Shown here: one piece after another, positions 8,493 to 16,316 of the stretch
Position numbering within the stretch: the first letter of the stretch is position 1
How the letters are laid out: the number at the start of each line of letters is the position of its first letter
Assembly (NCBI GenBank): GCA_963716685.1
Contig: CAVQTR010000002.1
Location: 392,341-456,340 of the forward strand
DNA from: JALYXI01 sp963716685
GTDB taxonomy: Bacteria; Acidobacteriota; Terriglobia; Bryobacterales; Bryobacteraceae
Length of the DNA stretch: 64,000 bases
Direction: 5' to 3'
Notes under the pieces: model-generated
What the model was told of the DNA's origin: nothing
Database searches by the model: none
What the model saw: the letters and a program-made list of their open reading frames with translations, nothing else
Translations under genes and position numbers: made by a program

Positions 8493-8953
8493 CCTGAAAT
8501 AACTACAGGTAAGGCAACATGCGCATACCGATGGGGTATATTCATCACGCCCCATACCATGCTGGAGCGTTTGCCCAAGATTTTCGCAAGGTCGTTATTA
8601 GACATTCCTGCCAACTTCATGAGCCTCACAAATCCAATTTCTTTATCGGTAAATCCCATATATCGCCGGCAGCGCGATTTAGTATCATCAGAGTTTTCTT
8701 GATGCGTTCCAGTCTCAAGATGACTGGGATTGCAGCACAGGGGATTGTCACACCTGTGGCGAACTATATGTCCCTGCGGTATTGGCCCCTTTGACAATTC
8801 ATAAGCGATCCGAGGAACGCTACGGTTTTTCCCATTTAGGAAAAACTTTCCCACCGTGTAATTCGGTGTACGAGATGCCGTAGCAGCAAGCCAAGGCCAG
8901 CAATCGTCCGATCCCTCTATTTTTACCTTAGACCAGAACCTATCCATGGTCAT
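8477..8953 (-). CDS. HNH homing endonuclease
   Basis: This 158-residue protein has an HNH nuclease core at about residues 60-90: GHIVRHRCDNPLCCNPSHL, then ETGTHQEN, including the paired cysteines and catalytic histidines of the HNH_3 type. The N-terminus (FWSKVKIEGSDDCWPWLA) is the usual lead-in. The C-terminal segment, with DKEIGFVRLMKLAGMSNNDL, looks like a DNA-binding helix-turn-helix. Such free-standing nucleases insert between phage genes. Base composition is more AT-rich than its neighbours, fitting a late insertion. Confidence 0.85.
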   Translation of the reverse strand: MTMDRFWSKVKIEGSDDCWPWLAATASRTPNYTVGKFFLNGKNRSVPRIAYELSKGPIPQGHIVRHRCDNPLCCNPSHLETGTHQENSDDTKSRCRRYMGFTDKEIGFVRLMKLAGMSNNDLAKILGKRSSMVWGVMNIPHRYAHVALPVVISGWSRL

Positions 8954-9137
8954 CCTCCGCGAGCGCGAGAAGGGCTGTTAATGTTTCCCAGTCCGGCTCT
9001 TCTTGGCGCTGCATCTCTTCGCCCCACGCCCGCAACTGCGCCTTCAGCACGCGGTCGTCGATGAAATCCTGGCATTCGTCGCGGGTATCGCGATCCTTGA
9101 GGTGGATCACCGCCGGATCACGGCCCATTTCAACCAC
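8940..9137 (-). CDS. Phage hypothetical protein, 65 aa
   Basis: A small acidic protein with DTRDECQDFIDDRVLKAQLRAW. It ends inside the first codons of the HNH gene and starts 23 bases after the next upstream gene. ATG 9137 (MVEMG) or the second ATG three codons on could be the start. No known domain. Confidence 0.5.
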   Translation of the reverse strand: MVEMGRDPAVIHLKDRDTRDECQDFIDDRVLKAQLRAWGEEMQRQEEPDWETLTALLALAEDDHG

Positions 9138-9159
9138 ACCCCAAGGGCCATAGGGCGGG

Positions 9160-9372
9160 TCAAACCCACGGTCCCGATGAAGCGATCCGGCAATCTCGTA
9201 CCGCCCCCCGCTCAGCCCTCCCGGCGTCCAGCACAGATTTCGGCGTCATGGGATTGGATGGGGAGGAAGCGTCGCATCCAGCCACATGCAAAGGTGCCAA
9301 ACGCAGATCATAAGCGGAAAGAGCGCGGCCATTCCGAATACCATTAACGGTAAAATCATCCAGGAGAACCAT
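9160..9372 (-). CDS. Possible small phage protein, 70 aa
   Basis: The start ATG overlaps the upstream stop as TGATG, which supports translation. The product (MVLLDDFTVNGIRNGRALS...) has no recognisable domain and its second half is of odd composition, so it may be spurious. Confidence 0.35.
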   Translation of the reverse strand: MVLLDDFTVNGIRNGRALSAYDLRLAPLHVAGCDASSPSNPMTPKSVLDAGRAERGAVRDCRIASSGPWV

Positions 9373-10427
9373 CACCCCGCCCTCCACTTCTCGATTTCCG
9401 CGAGGGCAGCTTTGGCTTGCGTGTTTGGGCAGATATCAGGAAAATCGCAGTCCTGATGCTCCGTTTCTTCAAGCATGTACCGCAGCGCCCGTTCCAGCGT
9501 GGCTATGAGGGTGTGTAGATCACGTATTCTGTTGGCATCGCGCTGCATCCCTGCCTGCATTCGCTCGATCTCCGCATCCTTGGCGGCGATCCGCGCGGGG
9601 GCGGCGGTGGCGAGTTGATGTTCCTTATATGCCAGCAGGCCCTCCAGCATCTTGCGGTCGACCGTGACTTCCCCCACCGCCTGCTCATCGGCCAGCAGTT
9701 CGCGGGCATGCTGCTTATCAGCCTCGGTTGCCGAAGCGCGGAGGTCAATAAGCTGCTGCTCCGTGAACGGCTCACCCACCGCCTGCTCTCCAGCCGGGGC
9801 GGGAGTTGGGCGGGTGTTAGACATGGTTGCCTCAGTTTCATCGCACAAACCAACGAAAGCATCACCGGTGTAGCCGTGCGCTATGTCGGAGGCTGCGCCC
9901 CTGATTAGCAACCTCAAACGCTGGTTCTCGCCACGTAAGAGATTTATTTCCTGCTCAGGATCAAGCCTCAAAGGGACTTGCGCCATCAGTGCCGGTAGTT
10001 TGCTTCGAGCGCGTAGGTAGCTACACGTTCTGCAATCCGGTTCGTTCCCACCACAGAGCGGGCACGGCTCCAGGTCGGGCAGGCCGGGGGCGGGGGCGGG
10101 GGCGGGATCGGTACCCACCGTGAGACGGCGAATGCTCTCATTGGCCGCGCTGAGCGCGCGAAGATCGGCACTTTCACCCGCGCTTGTGGCAGGTCCAGCC
10201 TGCACCCCGGCCGTGAGGGGTTGTGGGGGATTAGAGTGGCCGACATCCCATAGGTCCATAGCCTGCTCTTTTCCAAACCCCTCCGGGCCTAAATACTCGT
10301 CATGACCGATATCACGGCACACGACTGCATAAGGCTGGTCAGGCATATCGGCGGTGAAGCTACCGACGCGTTTTAAGCCAAGGCGATTATTGCGCCCACA
10401 CTTTGGGCACGGCTTCAGTTCGCTCAT
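9372..10427 (-). CDS. Double zinc-ribbon (Lar-like) phage protein with coiled coil
   Basis: The start at MSELKPCPKCG overlaps the upstream stop (ATGA). The 351-residue product has a first zinc ribbon near residues 6-45, a Pro/Ala-rich linker, a second Cys cluster near residues 117-135 (EPCPLCGGN, CRTC), and a helical C-terminal half with EINLLRGENQRL and long charged helices. CPxCG at the very N-terminus is the signature of Lar-type restriction alleviation proteins, but two such modules plus a coiled coil in one chain is unusual. Much of the middle may be disordered. Confidence 0.6.
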   Translation of the reverse strand: MSELKPCPKCGRNNRLGLKRVGSFTADMPDQPYAVVCRDIGHDEYLGPEGFGKEQAMDLWDVGHSNPPQPLTAGVQAGPATSAGESADLRALSAANESIRRLTVGTDPAPAPAPGLPDLEPCPLCGGNEPDCRTCSYLRARSKLPALMAQVPLRLDPEQEINLLRGENQRLRLLIRGAASDIAHGYTGDAFVGLCDETEATMSNTRPTPAPAGEQAVGEPFTEQQLIDLRASATEADKQHARELLADEQAVGEVTVDRKMLEGLLAYKEHQLATAAPARIAAKDAEIERMQAGMQRDANRIRDLHTLIATLERALRYMLEETEHQDCDFPDICPNTQAKAALAEIEKWRAG

Positions 10428-11029
10428 GACCCACCTGCCCTGCACAGTTTGTCGTTGCAATTCGGCGCACCACATTCGCGGCAGCGGGGATCGCGTGATC
10501 CACCTCGCAGGTCGCGTGCGAGGGGCTGGACCATCTCGCCAATCTTTGTGATGACGTGCCGCATGCAACTCGCAGAGATCGCGTCGAGCGTCATGCCGTT
10601 GGCTGTCAGAACCTCGTGCGCCTTCTTCCAGTCGGGCTCGGGAAAGATGTCGGTAGGGTACGCCTGGCACCAATGGTCGATCGCCTCGTACACCTCCGCC
10701 ACGCGATCCAGCAGGGCTTTCTGCTCCAACAGCCGCTCGCCCATCACGCGGTTCGTTTCCATCACGCTGTCGGCGTTCTGGGCGAGCAAGCGGAGCGTCA
10801 CCAATTCAGCGGTGGCTGGATCGGCGGCGACGAACGACCGCGTTATCTGGCCGATCAGAAGCCGCAGATCGTGGATCGACAGCTTCTTACGTACAGCCGC
10901 AAGATGCGGATCGTGCAGCAACTCGTTCCAAATGGCGTCGAATTGCGCCGTGGTTGGCAGACGTTCCGTTCCTGGTATGGGCGCTACAGTTTCCCTGCGC
11001 TCCGTCAGGTCCTGCGGTTTAGGGGTCAT
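10424..11029 (-). CDS. Phage hypothetical protein with C-terminal Cys cluster
   Basis: This 201-residue, mostly helical protein ends in a compact cysteine cluster (CRECGAPNCNDKLC), a probable zinc site. Start and stop overlap neighbours by four bases. Family and function not recognised. Confidence 0.55.
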   Translation of the reverse strand: MTPKPQDLTERRETVAPIPGTERLPTTAQFDAIWNELLHDPHLAAVRKKLSIHDLRLLIGQITRSFVAADPATAELVTLRLLAQNADSVMETNRVMGERLLEQKALLDRVAEVYEAIDHWCQAYPTDIFPEPDWKKAHEVLTANGMTLDAISASCMRHVITKIGEMVQPLARDLRGGSRDPRCRECGAPNCNDKLCRAGGS

Positions 11030-11178
11030 GGCTCACCTATGCGTGTGAACTCAACATGATTAACGTTCTGAAAACGCACGGCATCGTAAGCTAATTTCAG
11101 CAATTCCTTGCGGCTTAGCTGGTCAAGCGGCTTTCCATCCTTCAGGATTTCATGCGGCTTGTGATCGTATCTGTCCAT
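11026..11178 (-). CDS. Small phage protein, 50 aa
   Basis: The start MDRYDHKPHE overlaps the upstream stop as TGATG; the longer open frame is not used. The product is short and helical (SRKELLKLAYDAVRF). Its stop overlaps the next start. Function unknown. Confidence 0.5.
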   Translation of the reverse strand: MDRYDHKPHEILKDGKPLDQLSRKELLKLAYDAVRFQNVNHVEFTRIGEP

Positions 11179-11627
11179 CACGCCTTCTCCCCCAGAACGT
11201 CCGTGGGCGGCTCGGGAAGCAACATGCAGTGGGTCGGCATATCGCTGGCAAGGTCTTCTCCGGCGCACGAAAACAGCGTTGGCTCGCTATCCCAGTCCAG
11301 TCCGCCATCCTCGTGTGGCGGATGCTGCCATAGAGCAGAAAACACGCCAGCATCCTCGCGGTAGACGATGAACTCAGTCCCATTCCTTCGAGCCGTCTCA
11401 ATCAGCTGCCATTGTGCCCCAATGCAGGCGCGCGCAGCTTCGCGGTCGATCCAGGCTTGGCATTCGGCTTCTGAACCATAGAACGGCCACCCGAACGGCG
11501 AGTGCTTCAGCCAAACCCCGTGATCGTTGCCACGAGCGCCTTGGACAACCGCGTACCGCCCCCGCACCTCGGCAATCGCCGTGGCGCACCGATCAAGCGT
11601 TTGGGCAGGATTGGCGGTCTCATTCAT
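11178..11627 (-). CDS. DUF551-like phage protein
   Basis: The start MNETAN at 11627 overlaps the upstream stop (ATGA). The 149-residue product contains WQLIETARRNGTEFIVYRED and, later, FSALWQHPPHEDGG, a pattern like the WxxIETAPxDGT core of DUF551-type proteins common in phage and prophage accessory regions. Biochemical role unknown. Confidence 0.6.
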   Translation of the reverse strand: MNETANPAQTLDRCATAIAEVRGRYAVVQGARGNDHGVWLKHSPFGWPFYGSEAECQAWIDREAARACIGAQWQLIETARRNGTEFIVYREDAGVFSALWQHPPHEDGGLDWDSEPTLFSCAGEDLASDMPTHCMLLPEPPTDVLGEKA

Positions 11628-11854
11628 CCGATACGGCATATCCTGTACCCCTTCACGCCGTTTTCTTCGACCTCTCTGGTCGTAAACGTTTTGCTGTGTC
11701 GCTTGCCCCAAATGTGGCACGACTTACTGGCGTTCAGGCCGGACTGCCCAGACTCAAAAAAAGAATGTCCCACTTCCATCATGGGAAACGGCCATTTGCG
11801 ATACCGCTTTTTTTCGGGCGGCGTCCAGTCCATATCGAGATCGATGTTGCTCAT
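11624..11854 (-). CDS. Phage hypothetical protein (KWPFxxMEVGxSF type)
   Basis: The start at 11854 (MSNIDLDMDW) gives 76 residues. The segment KWPFPMMEVGHSFF matches a small-protein pattern seen often in phage early regions, with a C-terminal GYRICRIG strand. It is the first gene of the long leftward series, directly next to the AT-rich control region. Confidence 0.55.
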   Translation of the reverse strand: MSNIDLDMDWTPPEKKRYRKWPFPMMEVGHSFFESGQSGLNASKSCHIWGKRHSKTFTTREVEENGVKGYRICRIG

Positions 11855-12095
11855 GGAGCCGGATCTTACACATTGCGGCAGACAACGCAATAACATTTTT
11901 CATCGCAAAAACATCAAAAACTAAGCCATTGTTTTTGCTTACCTTACACGTCTTACGCAAGTTTCTTATATATAAGCTAATAGCACTGCTTCACCTATAG
12001 CGTAAAAACATATGTAAGATGTGTAAGGTATGTAAGATCGAGTAATTACAGTAACTTAGTTCTTACACAACACCTTACACACCTACACATCTATT

Positions 12096-12131
12096 GATGT
12101 GCCTAGACATCATTTGTTGTGCCTACACAAC
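12096..12131. promoter_or_regulatory. Tandem operator-like palindromes
   Basis: GATGTGCCTAGACATC (12,096-12,111) and GTTGTGCCTACACAAC (12,116-12,131) are both dyads with the shared core TGTGCCTA and are spaced 20 bases start to start, about two helical turns. This is the layout of paired phage repressor operators. No repressor gene is visible beside them. Confidence 0.6.
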
Positions 12132-12244
12132 ATTGACCCTCTGAGAATGATGTGTGCGGTACTGCAAAAAACGCTGTTGCTCCCACATCACACTTCACAC
12201 ATCGGTTTCGCTGAAATTCCGTCTTTCGACACCCGATAGGGCGC

Positions 12245-12347
12245 TGCCTGACGGCTCACTTGCGCGATCAACCCCGCGAGGGGGTTGACCCGCGCTCGCA
12301 CGTCAGGCAAAGGGCTTGGCATCACCATCAAGGCGGGCTCCCGCCTT
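12245..12347. promoter_or_regulatory. Nested inverted repeats upstream of ardC
   Basis: TGCCTGACG at 12,245 pairs with CGTCAGGCA at 12,301 (9 bases). Inside lies TCAACCCC/GGGGTTGA (12,268-12,288, 8-base arms). Downstream AAGGCGGG/CCCGCCTT (12,330-12,347) forms another stem just before the ArdC start. A role as transfer origin, single-strand origin or leader RNA is possible; none is shown. Confidence 0.45.
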
Positions 12348-12378
12348 GAATGGCGGCCTATTCAACGGAGAACGACAA

Positions 12379-13371
12379 GTGAAGACCCAGCAGCACCCGC
12401 ACCGCGACCACTACCAGGAAGTGACCGACCGCATCATCACGGCGCTGGAAGAAGGCCGGAAGCCCTGGTCGCGGCCTTGGGACCCCGACAAGGCGGGCGG
12501 GCCGCAGGCACCGTTCAACCCTACCACCGGCAAGCGGTATCACGGCATCAACACCCTGATCCTGGGCATGGACCTGCGCGCATTCGAGACAGACGACCCG
12601 CGTTGGATGACCTACCAGCAAGCGCAGGAAAAGCACTGGCAGGTACGCAAGGGCGAGAAATCCACCGGCATATTCTTTTTCAAGCCCATCGAGGTCGAGG
12701 ACGACAAGCGAGGCGAGGATGGACCGGCCGCGCGCATGGCGGCGGTGCTGCGCAGCTATTCCGTGTTCCACGCCAGCCAGATCGACGGCATACCGCCGTA
12801 CAAGGCTCCCAGCATCGAGGAAGCCCCATGGACCAGGCCCGAGGCGGCGAACATCATCCTGACCAATAGCCGCGCCGTGGTGCGCGTCGGCGGCGACAGG
12901 GCCTTCTATTCGCCCGCTACCGATCACATCCAGCTTCCGCCCGAACATGCCTTCGTCGGCCCGCATGAATGGGCGGCGACGGCGCTGCATGAACTGGCGC
13001 ACTGGACCGGTCATCCCTCCCGGCTGAACCGCGACCTGAAGCATAAGTTCGGCTCCGCCGCCTATGCCCAGGAGGAACTGCGCGCGGAACTGGCATCGGC
13101 TTTCGTCGGCAACGAGCTTGGATTGCCGACCGACATTCCCCAGCACGCAAGCTATATCGCCAGCTGGGTCAAGGCGTTGAAGGAAGACAAGCGGGAAATC
13201 TTTCGGGCGGCCGCCGACGCGCAGAAGATCGCGGACATGCAGCTTGGCTTTCACCCTGACTATTCGGCAACGTTGGAGCCGGAGGAAGCGCCGAAGCCGC
13301 TGGATCACGTCACGCTGGCGAGCGCGCTGGCGCGACCGAACGAAACAGCTTCAAGGGGGTTGACAGCCTGA
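12379..13371 (+). CDS. ardC: ArdC-type antirestriction protein
   Basis: The start is probably GTG 12379, nine bases after a GGAG site; the longer frame from 12316 would run through the hairpin. The 330-residue product begins with the ArdC N-terminal ssDNA-binding domain (DRIITALEEGRKPWSRPWD, then TGKRYHGINTLIL). It ends in a zincin-like domain with the HELAHWTGH motif near residue 215 and EELRAELAS, whose glutamate is the likely third ligand. The family protects incoming plasmid or phage DNA from restriction. This is the first gene of the rightward block. Confidence 0.9.
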   Translation: MKTQQHPHRDHYQEVTDRIITALEEGRKPWSRPWDPDKAGGPQAPFNPTTGKRYHGINTLILGMDLRAFETDDPRWMTYQQAQEKHWQVRKGEKSTGIFFFKPIEVEDDKRGEDGPAARMAAVLRSYSVFHASQIDGIPPYKAPSIEEAPWTRPEAANIILTNSRAVVRVGGDRAFYSPATDHIQLPPEHAFVGPHEWAATALHELAHWTGHPSRLNRDLKHKFGSAAYAQEELRAELASAFVGNELGLPTDIPQHASYIASWVKALKEDKREIFRAAADAQKIADMQLGFHPDYSATLEPEEAPKPLDHVTLASALARPNETASRGLTA

Positions 13372-13457
13372 CACAACTCAGGCACAACAAGCGGGACAGA
13401 CAGCGCGCAACTTCCCAGGAACGCGCCGTCTGGCCCTACGACCAACATGGAGCCACC

Positions 13458-13754
13458 ATGCCGACCGATGAAGAAAATATCTCCGCGTCTGCCGATTCAG
13501 TCAAGGCTGCTTTCAAGCTCTCACTTGGAGATCGCGTTGCTTATTCAGTTCAATTCCTTCGATCTATAGGTATGACTCATAGTCATATGGCCCAAGCTAG
13601 AGGCAAAGTAACTCACATCGACGATACATTTGCAGACTTCGTTCTGGTTACGATCGATTGGGAAAACTGGGGGAGCGAAGACGGAACATCATCAAAGGTG
13701 AACGTCAAAAATCTCGCCAAGGTCGGTCCTAACCTTCGATTTTGTGCTGCGTAA
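13458..13754 (+). CDS. Hypothetical protein, 98 aa
   Basis: A small protein with a probable beta-barrel core (FADFVLVTIDWENWG). It starts at an ATG after a GGAGCC site. It lies between ArdC and further small genes of the phage/plasmid block. Function unknown. Confidence 0.55.
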   Translation: MPTDEENISASADSVKAAFKLSLGDRVAYSVQFLRSIGMTHSHMAQARGKVTHIDDTFADFVLVTIDWENWGSEDGTSSKVNVKNLAKVGPNLRFCAA

Positions 13755-13768
13755 AAGGGTATCTCGAC

Positions 13769-13924
13769 ATGACCGAAGAGCCCCCAAAACTCTGCACCGA
13801 GTGCAAAACCCGCCCTACGCGCTCGCCCACGACCTCGTACTGCTTCGAGTGCTTCCATGGGTTCGGCCGCGTAACGGACGGGAAGGGCCTCGACGATCCA
13901 CGCAGCATCAATGGTGACAAATGA
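13769..13924 (+). CDS. Small zinc-finger protein, 51 aa
   Basis: The product MTEEPPKLCTECKTRP has CxxC, then CFEC 19 residues on, a four-cysteine zinc finger seen in small phage and plasmid proteins. Its TGA stop overlaps the next ATG. The start at 13769 is chosen over an upstream one because it begins the conserved-looking part. Confidence 0.6.
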   Translation: MTEEPPKLCTECKTRPTRSPTTSYCFECFHGFGRVTDGKGLDDPRSINGDK

Positions 13925-14223
13925 CCGAAGCGAAATTCACAAAAGGCGGCTGGGGCCGGAACATCAAGCCGATTTCCAAATACCCAACGATCTTTGCCGG
14001 TCGCAATACTCACATCGCGGTCGTGAAAACTGATGGCCGCATGCCGCTCGAAGAGGCCGAGGCCAATGCCGATCTGATCGTAGCTGGCCCCAAGCTATTC
14101 GCCGCACTTGAGAAGTTCCTCGCCATCGAGTTCGCGAACCTCGACGAAGACGAGGAACTGGCTGAAGCCTACACCGAAGGCCGCAAGGCGATCAACGCCG
14201 CCCTCGGCAAACAATCCCCGTAA
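13921..14223 (+). CDS. Phage/plasmid hypothetical protein, 100 aa
   Basis: The start overlaps the previous stop (ATGA). The central pattern AEANADLIVAGPKLFAALEKF is a recurrent segment of small phage proteins of unknown function; the C-terminal helix is acidic then basic (GRKAINAALGK). It ends 40 bases before the ParB-like gene. Confidence 0.65.
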   Translation: MTEAKFTKGGWGRNIKPISKYPTIFAGRNTHIAVVKTDGRMPLEEAEANADLIVAGPKLFAALEKFLAIEFANLDEDEELAEAYTEGRKAINAALGKQSP

Positions 14224-14262
14224 TCCCCGGAATTATCCACAACCAAGAAAGACCCCCGCACC

Positions 14263-15058
14263 ATGTCCGAAGAACTGATCCCGCTGAGCAAGCTTGTCGT
14301 ATCGAAAGCCAACGTCCGCAAGACCGGCGCCGAAACCGACCTTGGCGAACTGAAAGCCTCGATCCGCGCCCATGGCCTGCTGAACCCGCTGACCGTCCGC
14401 AAGGGCGCAAAGGGCAAGTACGAAATCCTCGCCGGCCAGCGCCGATTCCTGGCTCTCTCCCAGATAGCTTTTGAAGACAGCGCAGGCGATGCCGCCGCCC
14501 GCTGCACCATCGTTTCCGACAAAGCGGACGGCGCTGAAATCAGCCTGGCCGAGAATGCCGTGCGAACCGACATGCACCCTGCCGATCAGTTCCAGGCGTT
14601 CCGCGACCTGATCGACAAGGGATCGAGCATCGCGGACGTAGCGGCGAGGTTCGGCGTCAGCGAGGCCACCGTAGCGAAGCGGTTGAAGCTGGGCCGCATC
14701 GCACCGAAACTGCTGGACCTGTACCGCAAGGGCGAGATGAAGCTTGAGCAGGTGCAGGCTTTGACCCTAACCGATGATCACGTTGTGCAGATCGCGGCCT
14801 GGGAAGGCTCCATGGGCTATCAGAGAGAACCCTTTAATCTCCGCCGCGCTCTCACCAACGGCGAGGTGGAAGCAACGGATCGTCGCGTTCAGTTCGTCGG
14901 GCTGGATGCCTATGAGGCCGCCGGCGGAACGATCAGGCGCGATCTGTTTGATGGTAAGAATGCCGGATACATTTCCGATACGGCCTTGCTGGACAAGCTG
15001 GTTACCGAGCGGCTGGAAGGTCTTGCGGAAATGGCCCGCGCCGAGAAACGGTTCATAG
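14263..15058 (+). CDS. ParB-like partition protein, C-terminally truncated
   Basis: The protein has the ParB N-terminal domain: IPLSKLVVSKANVRKTG, then ELKASIRAHGLLNPLTVRK, the EILAGQRRFLAL box and AEISLAENAVR. A central helix-turn-helix follows (SSIADVAARFGVSEATVAKR). Plasmid ParB-like proteins of this type, with ArdC beside them, are normally about twice this length. From about residue 262 the sequence turns into a short unrelated tail where it meets the antisense gene from the right, so the gene is cut at the join near 15,050. It would act in plasmid or phage partition or regulation. Confidence 0.85.
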
Positions 15059-15065
15059 ACAGTTC
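15036..15065. other. Join between phage/plasmid DNA and acidobacterial DNA
   Basis: Left of this point is rightward ParB coding sequence; right of it is the leftward coding sequence of an unrelated protein. Both lose their C-termini here and run antisense into each other. No attachment repeat, tRNA or integrase is seen beside it. This fits a chimeric assembly or an illegitimate recombination event. Confidence 0.75.
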
Positions 15066-16316
15066 CGCAAGAGCATGCAACCGGTTCGCGTCCTGAACGG
15101 CGCCGAGTTGATTCCATGCCTGCGCCATCAGAAACTCCTGGTTTTCCTGCACCCACGTAGTGCCGAAACTGGCGGCAATTCGGTGCCGCGGTTCCAGATT
15201 GAGTGTCTGCAACCACCCGGGGAGCTGCGCGGGAAAGTGGTCCACCCCCGCGTGACGGCCTGCGTAAATGGGCGGTGCCACAGCGGAAGCGCTGTCTTGT
15301 GGGGTTGCGTTCGCCGTCTTTAGATCTCCAGGAAAGTTCAAAACCTTCGTCAGCCTGTCCGTGAAATCGGGGGACAGTGGATCGGCGCCTGGATCATCGG
15401 CGCCGAAGTGGAGGGCTCCTCCCAGACTGAACGTCGTGGTTCCCGGCGCGGGCGGAGGACCCTCCTGCTTCAGCCACGGCGACGAGACGTCTACCGTCCG
15501 AAGCCCGAAGCCCGTGACCTCGTTGGAAGCGACTCCTTTCAAGAGCTGCACAAGGGACTTGAAATCGCCGCCGTCCCCGGTGGTGAACTGCCAGGAGTAA
15601 TAGACCGGCAGGAGAACATCCTGCCCGGCGCCCACAACCCAAGCCTGGTGGATAACGGGATCCTGATCGAGCGGCATTCCAAGACCGGCCTGGGCGCCCT
15701 GGCGTGTCGCCGGCACCACACAGGCCAGATAAGTGGTGTCCGCTTGAAGACGCCGCGGACAGAGCAACCGCGAAATTGCCGAAGTGCCCGTGGCGGGAAT
15801 CAACTCCTCTTCCGCCTTTGCGGCATCGTCCACTGTGATCTGCGCGTGTGCCCACGCCCATGAGTCGTTCAGATCGGGCAGTTCGGAATCGTTAACCGAG
15901 ATGCTGGGCAAGGGTGTGCCTGGCTGCACCTGCGTTGCGGCAGCATTCACGACAACCAATACCAGCCACGGCCGCAGCCGGTTTTTTGCTCCGGGTGCGG
16001 CGGGTGTAAACATCCATGGAAGATCGGCCCGCGCGAACTCGATTTGGGTGAGATAGTTTTCTTCCACACCGCGTGCGCCGTCAGTCGGATCGGTTCGGAG
16101 AATCATTTTCCGATTGAGACCGATAACCGCTCCGGGCCCGAGTACAGACAGGTCAGTCGGCGCCGTAATGGTGGTCGAATCTCCCCCGTTTTTCATGATC
16201 GTCAGGGACGGCTTGAAGGTCGCGGGCCCCAGCCATGGCCCCGAAACGGGATCCGGCTCCGTTATAGCGCCCGCGACTCCGCGCCGAACCCACGATGTGA
16301 AAATCAGATTGCTCAC
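15050..16316 (-). CDS. Unknown protein coupled to the large beta-rich gene, C-terminus lost
   Basis: The start is GTG 16316, overlapping the upstream stop as GTGA, with GGGAGG before it; the longer open frame is a shadow. About 420 residues are original, ending near AWNQLGAVQDANRL, before the frame crosses the join and reads antisense ParB. Pieces include RPWLVLVVVNAAA, RLLCPRRLQADTTYLACVVP and QAWVVGAGQDVLLPVYYSW. It is a soluble, mixed beta protein with no signal peptide. Such genes accompany the large upstream protein; function unknown. Confidence 0.7.

Larger units (their letters stand above)
11855..12378. promoter_or_regulatory. Intergenic control region between divergent phage transcripts
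   Basis: About 520 bases without a gene, AT-rich on the left and GC-rich on the right. It holds repeated TGTAAG(A/G) words on both strands (11,935-12,090), two near-identical operator-like palindromes (12,096-12,131), a long-range inverted repeat enclosing a hairpin (12,245-12,309) and an 8-base-arm hairpin (12,330-12,347). It separates the leftward early genes from the rightward ArdC-ParB block, so it probably carries divergent promoters and perhaps a replication or transfer origin. Confidence 0.65.

Noticed and set aside
10075..10110. GGGGGCGGGGGCGGG tract as a G-quadruplex regulatory site
   Set aside because: It encodes a Pro/Ala-rich linker of a phage protein on the minus strand, which is enough to explain it.
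12000..12090. CRISPR-like or iteron array from repeated TGTAAG words
   Set aside because: The words are short, irregularly spaced and on both strands; there are no equal spacers. Noted only as part of the control region.
12358..13308. Minus-strand frame of 316 codons opposite ardC
   Set aside because: Antisense shadow of a well-supported ArdC gene.
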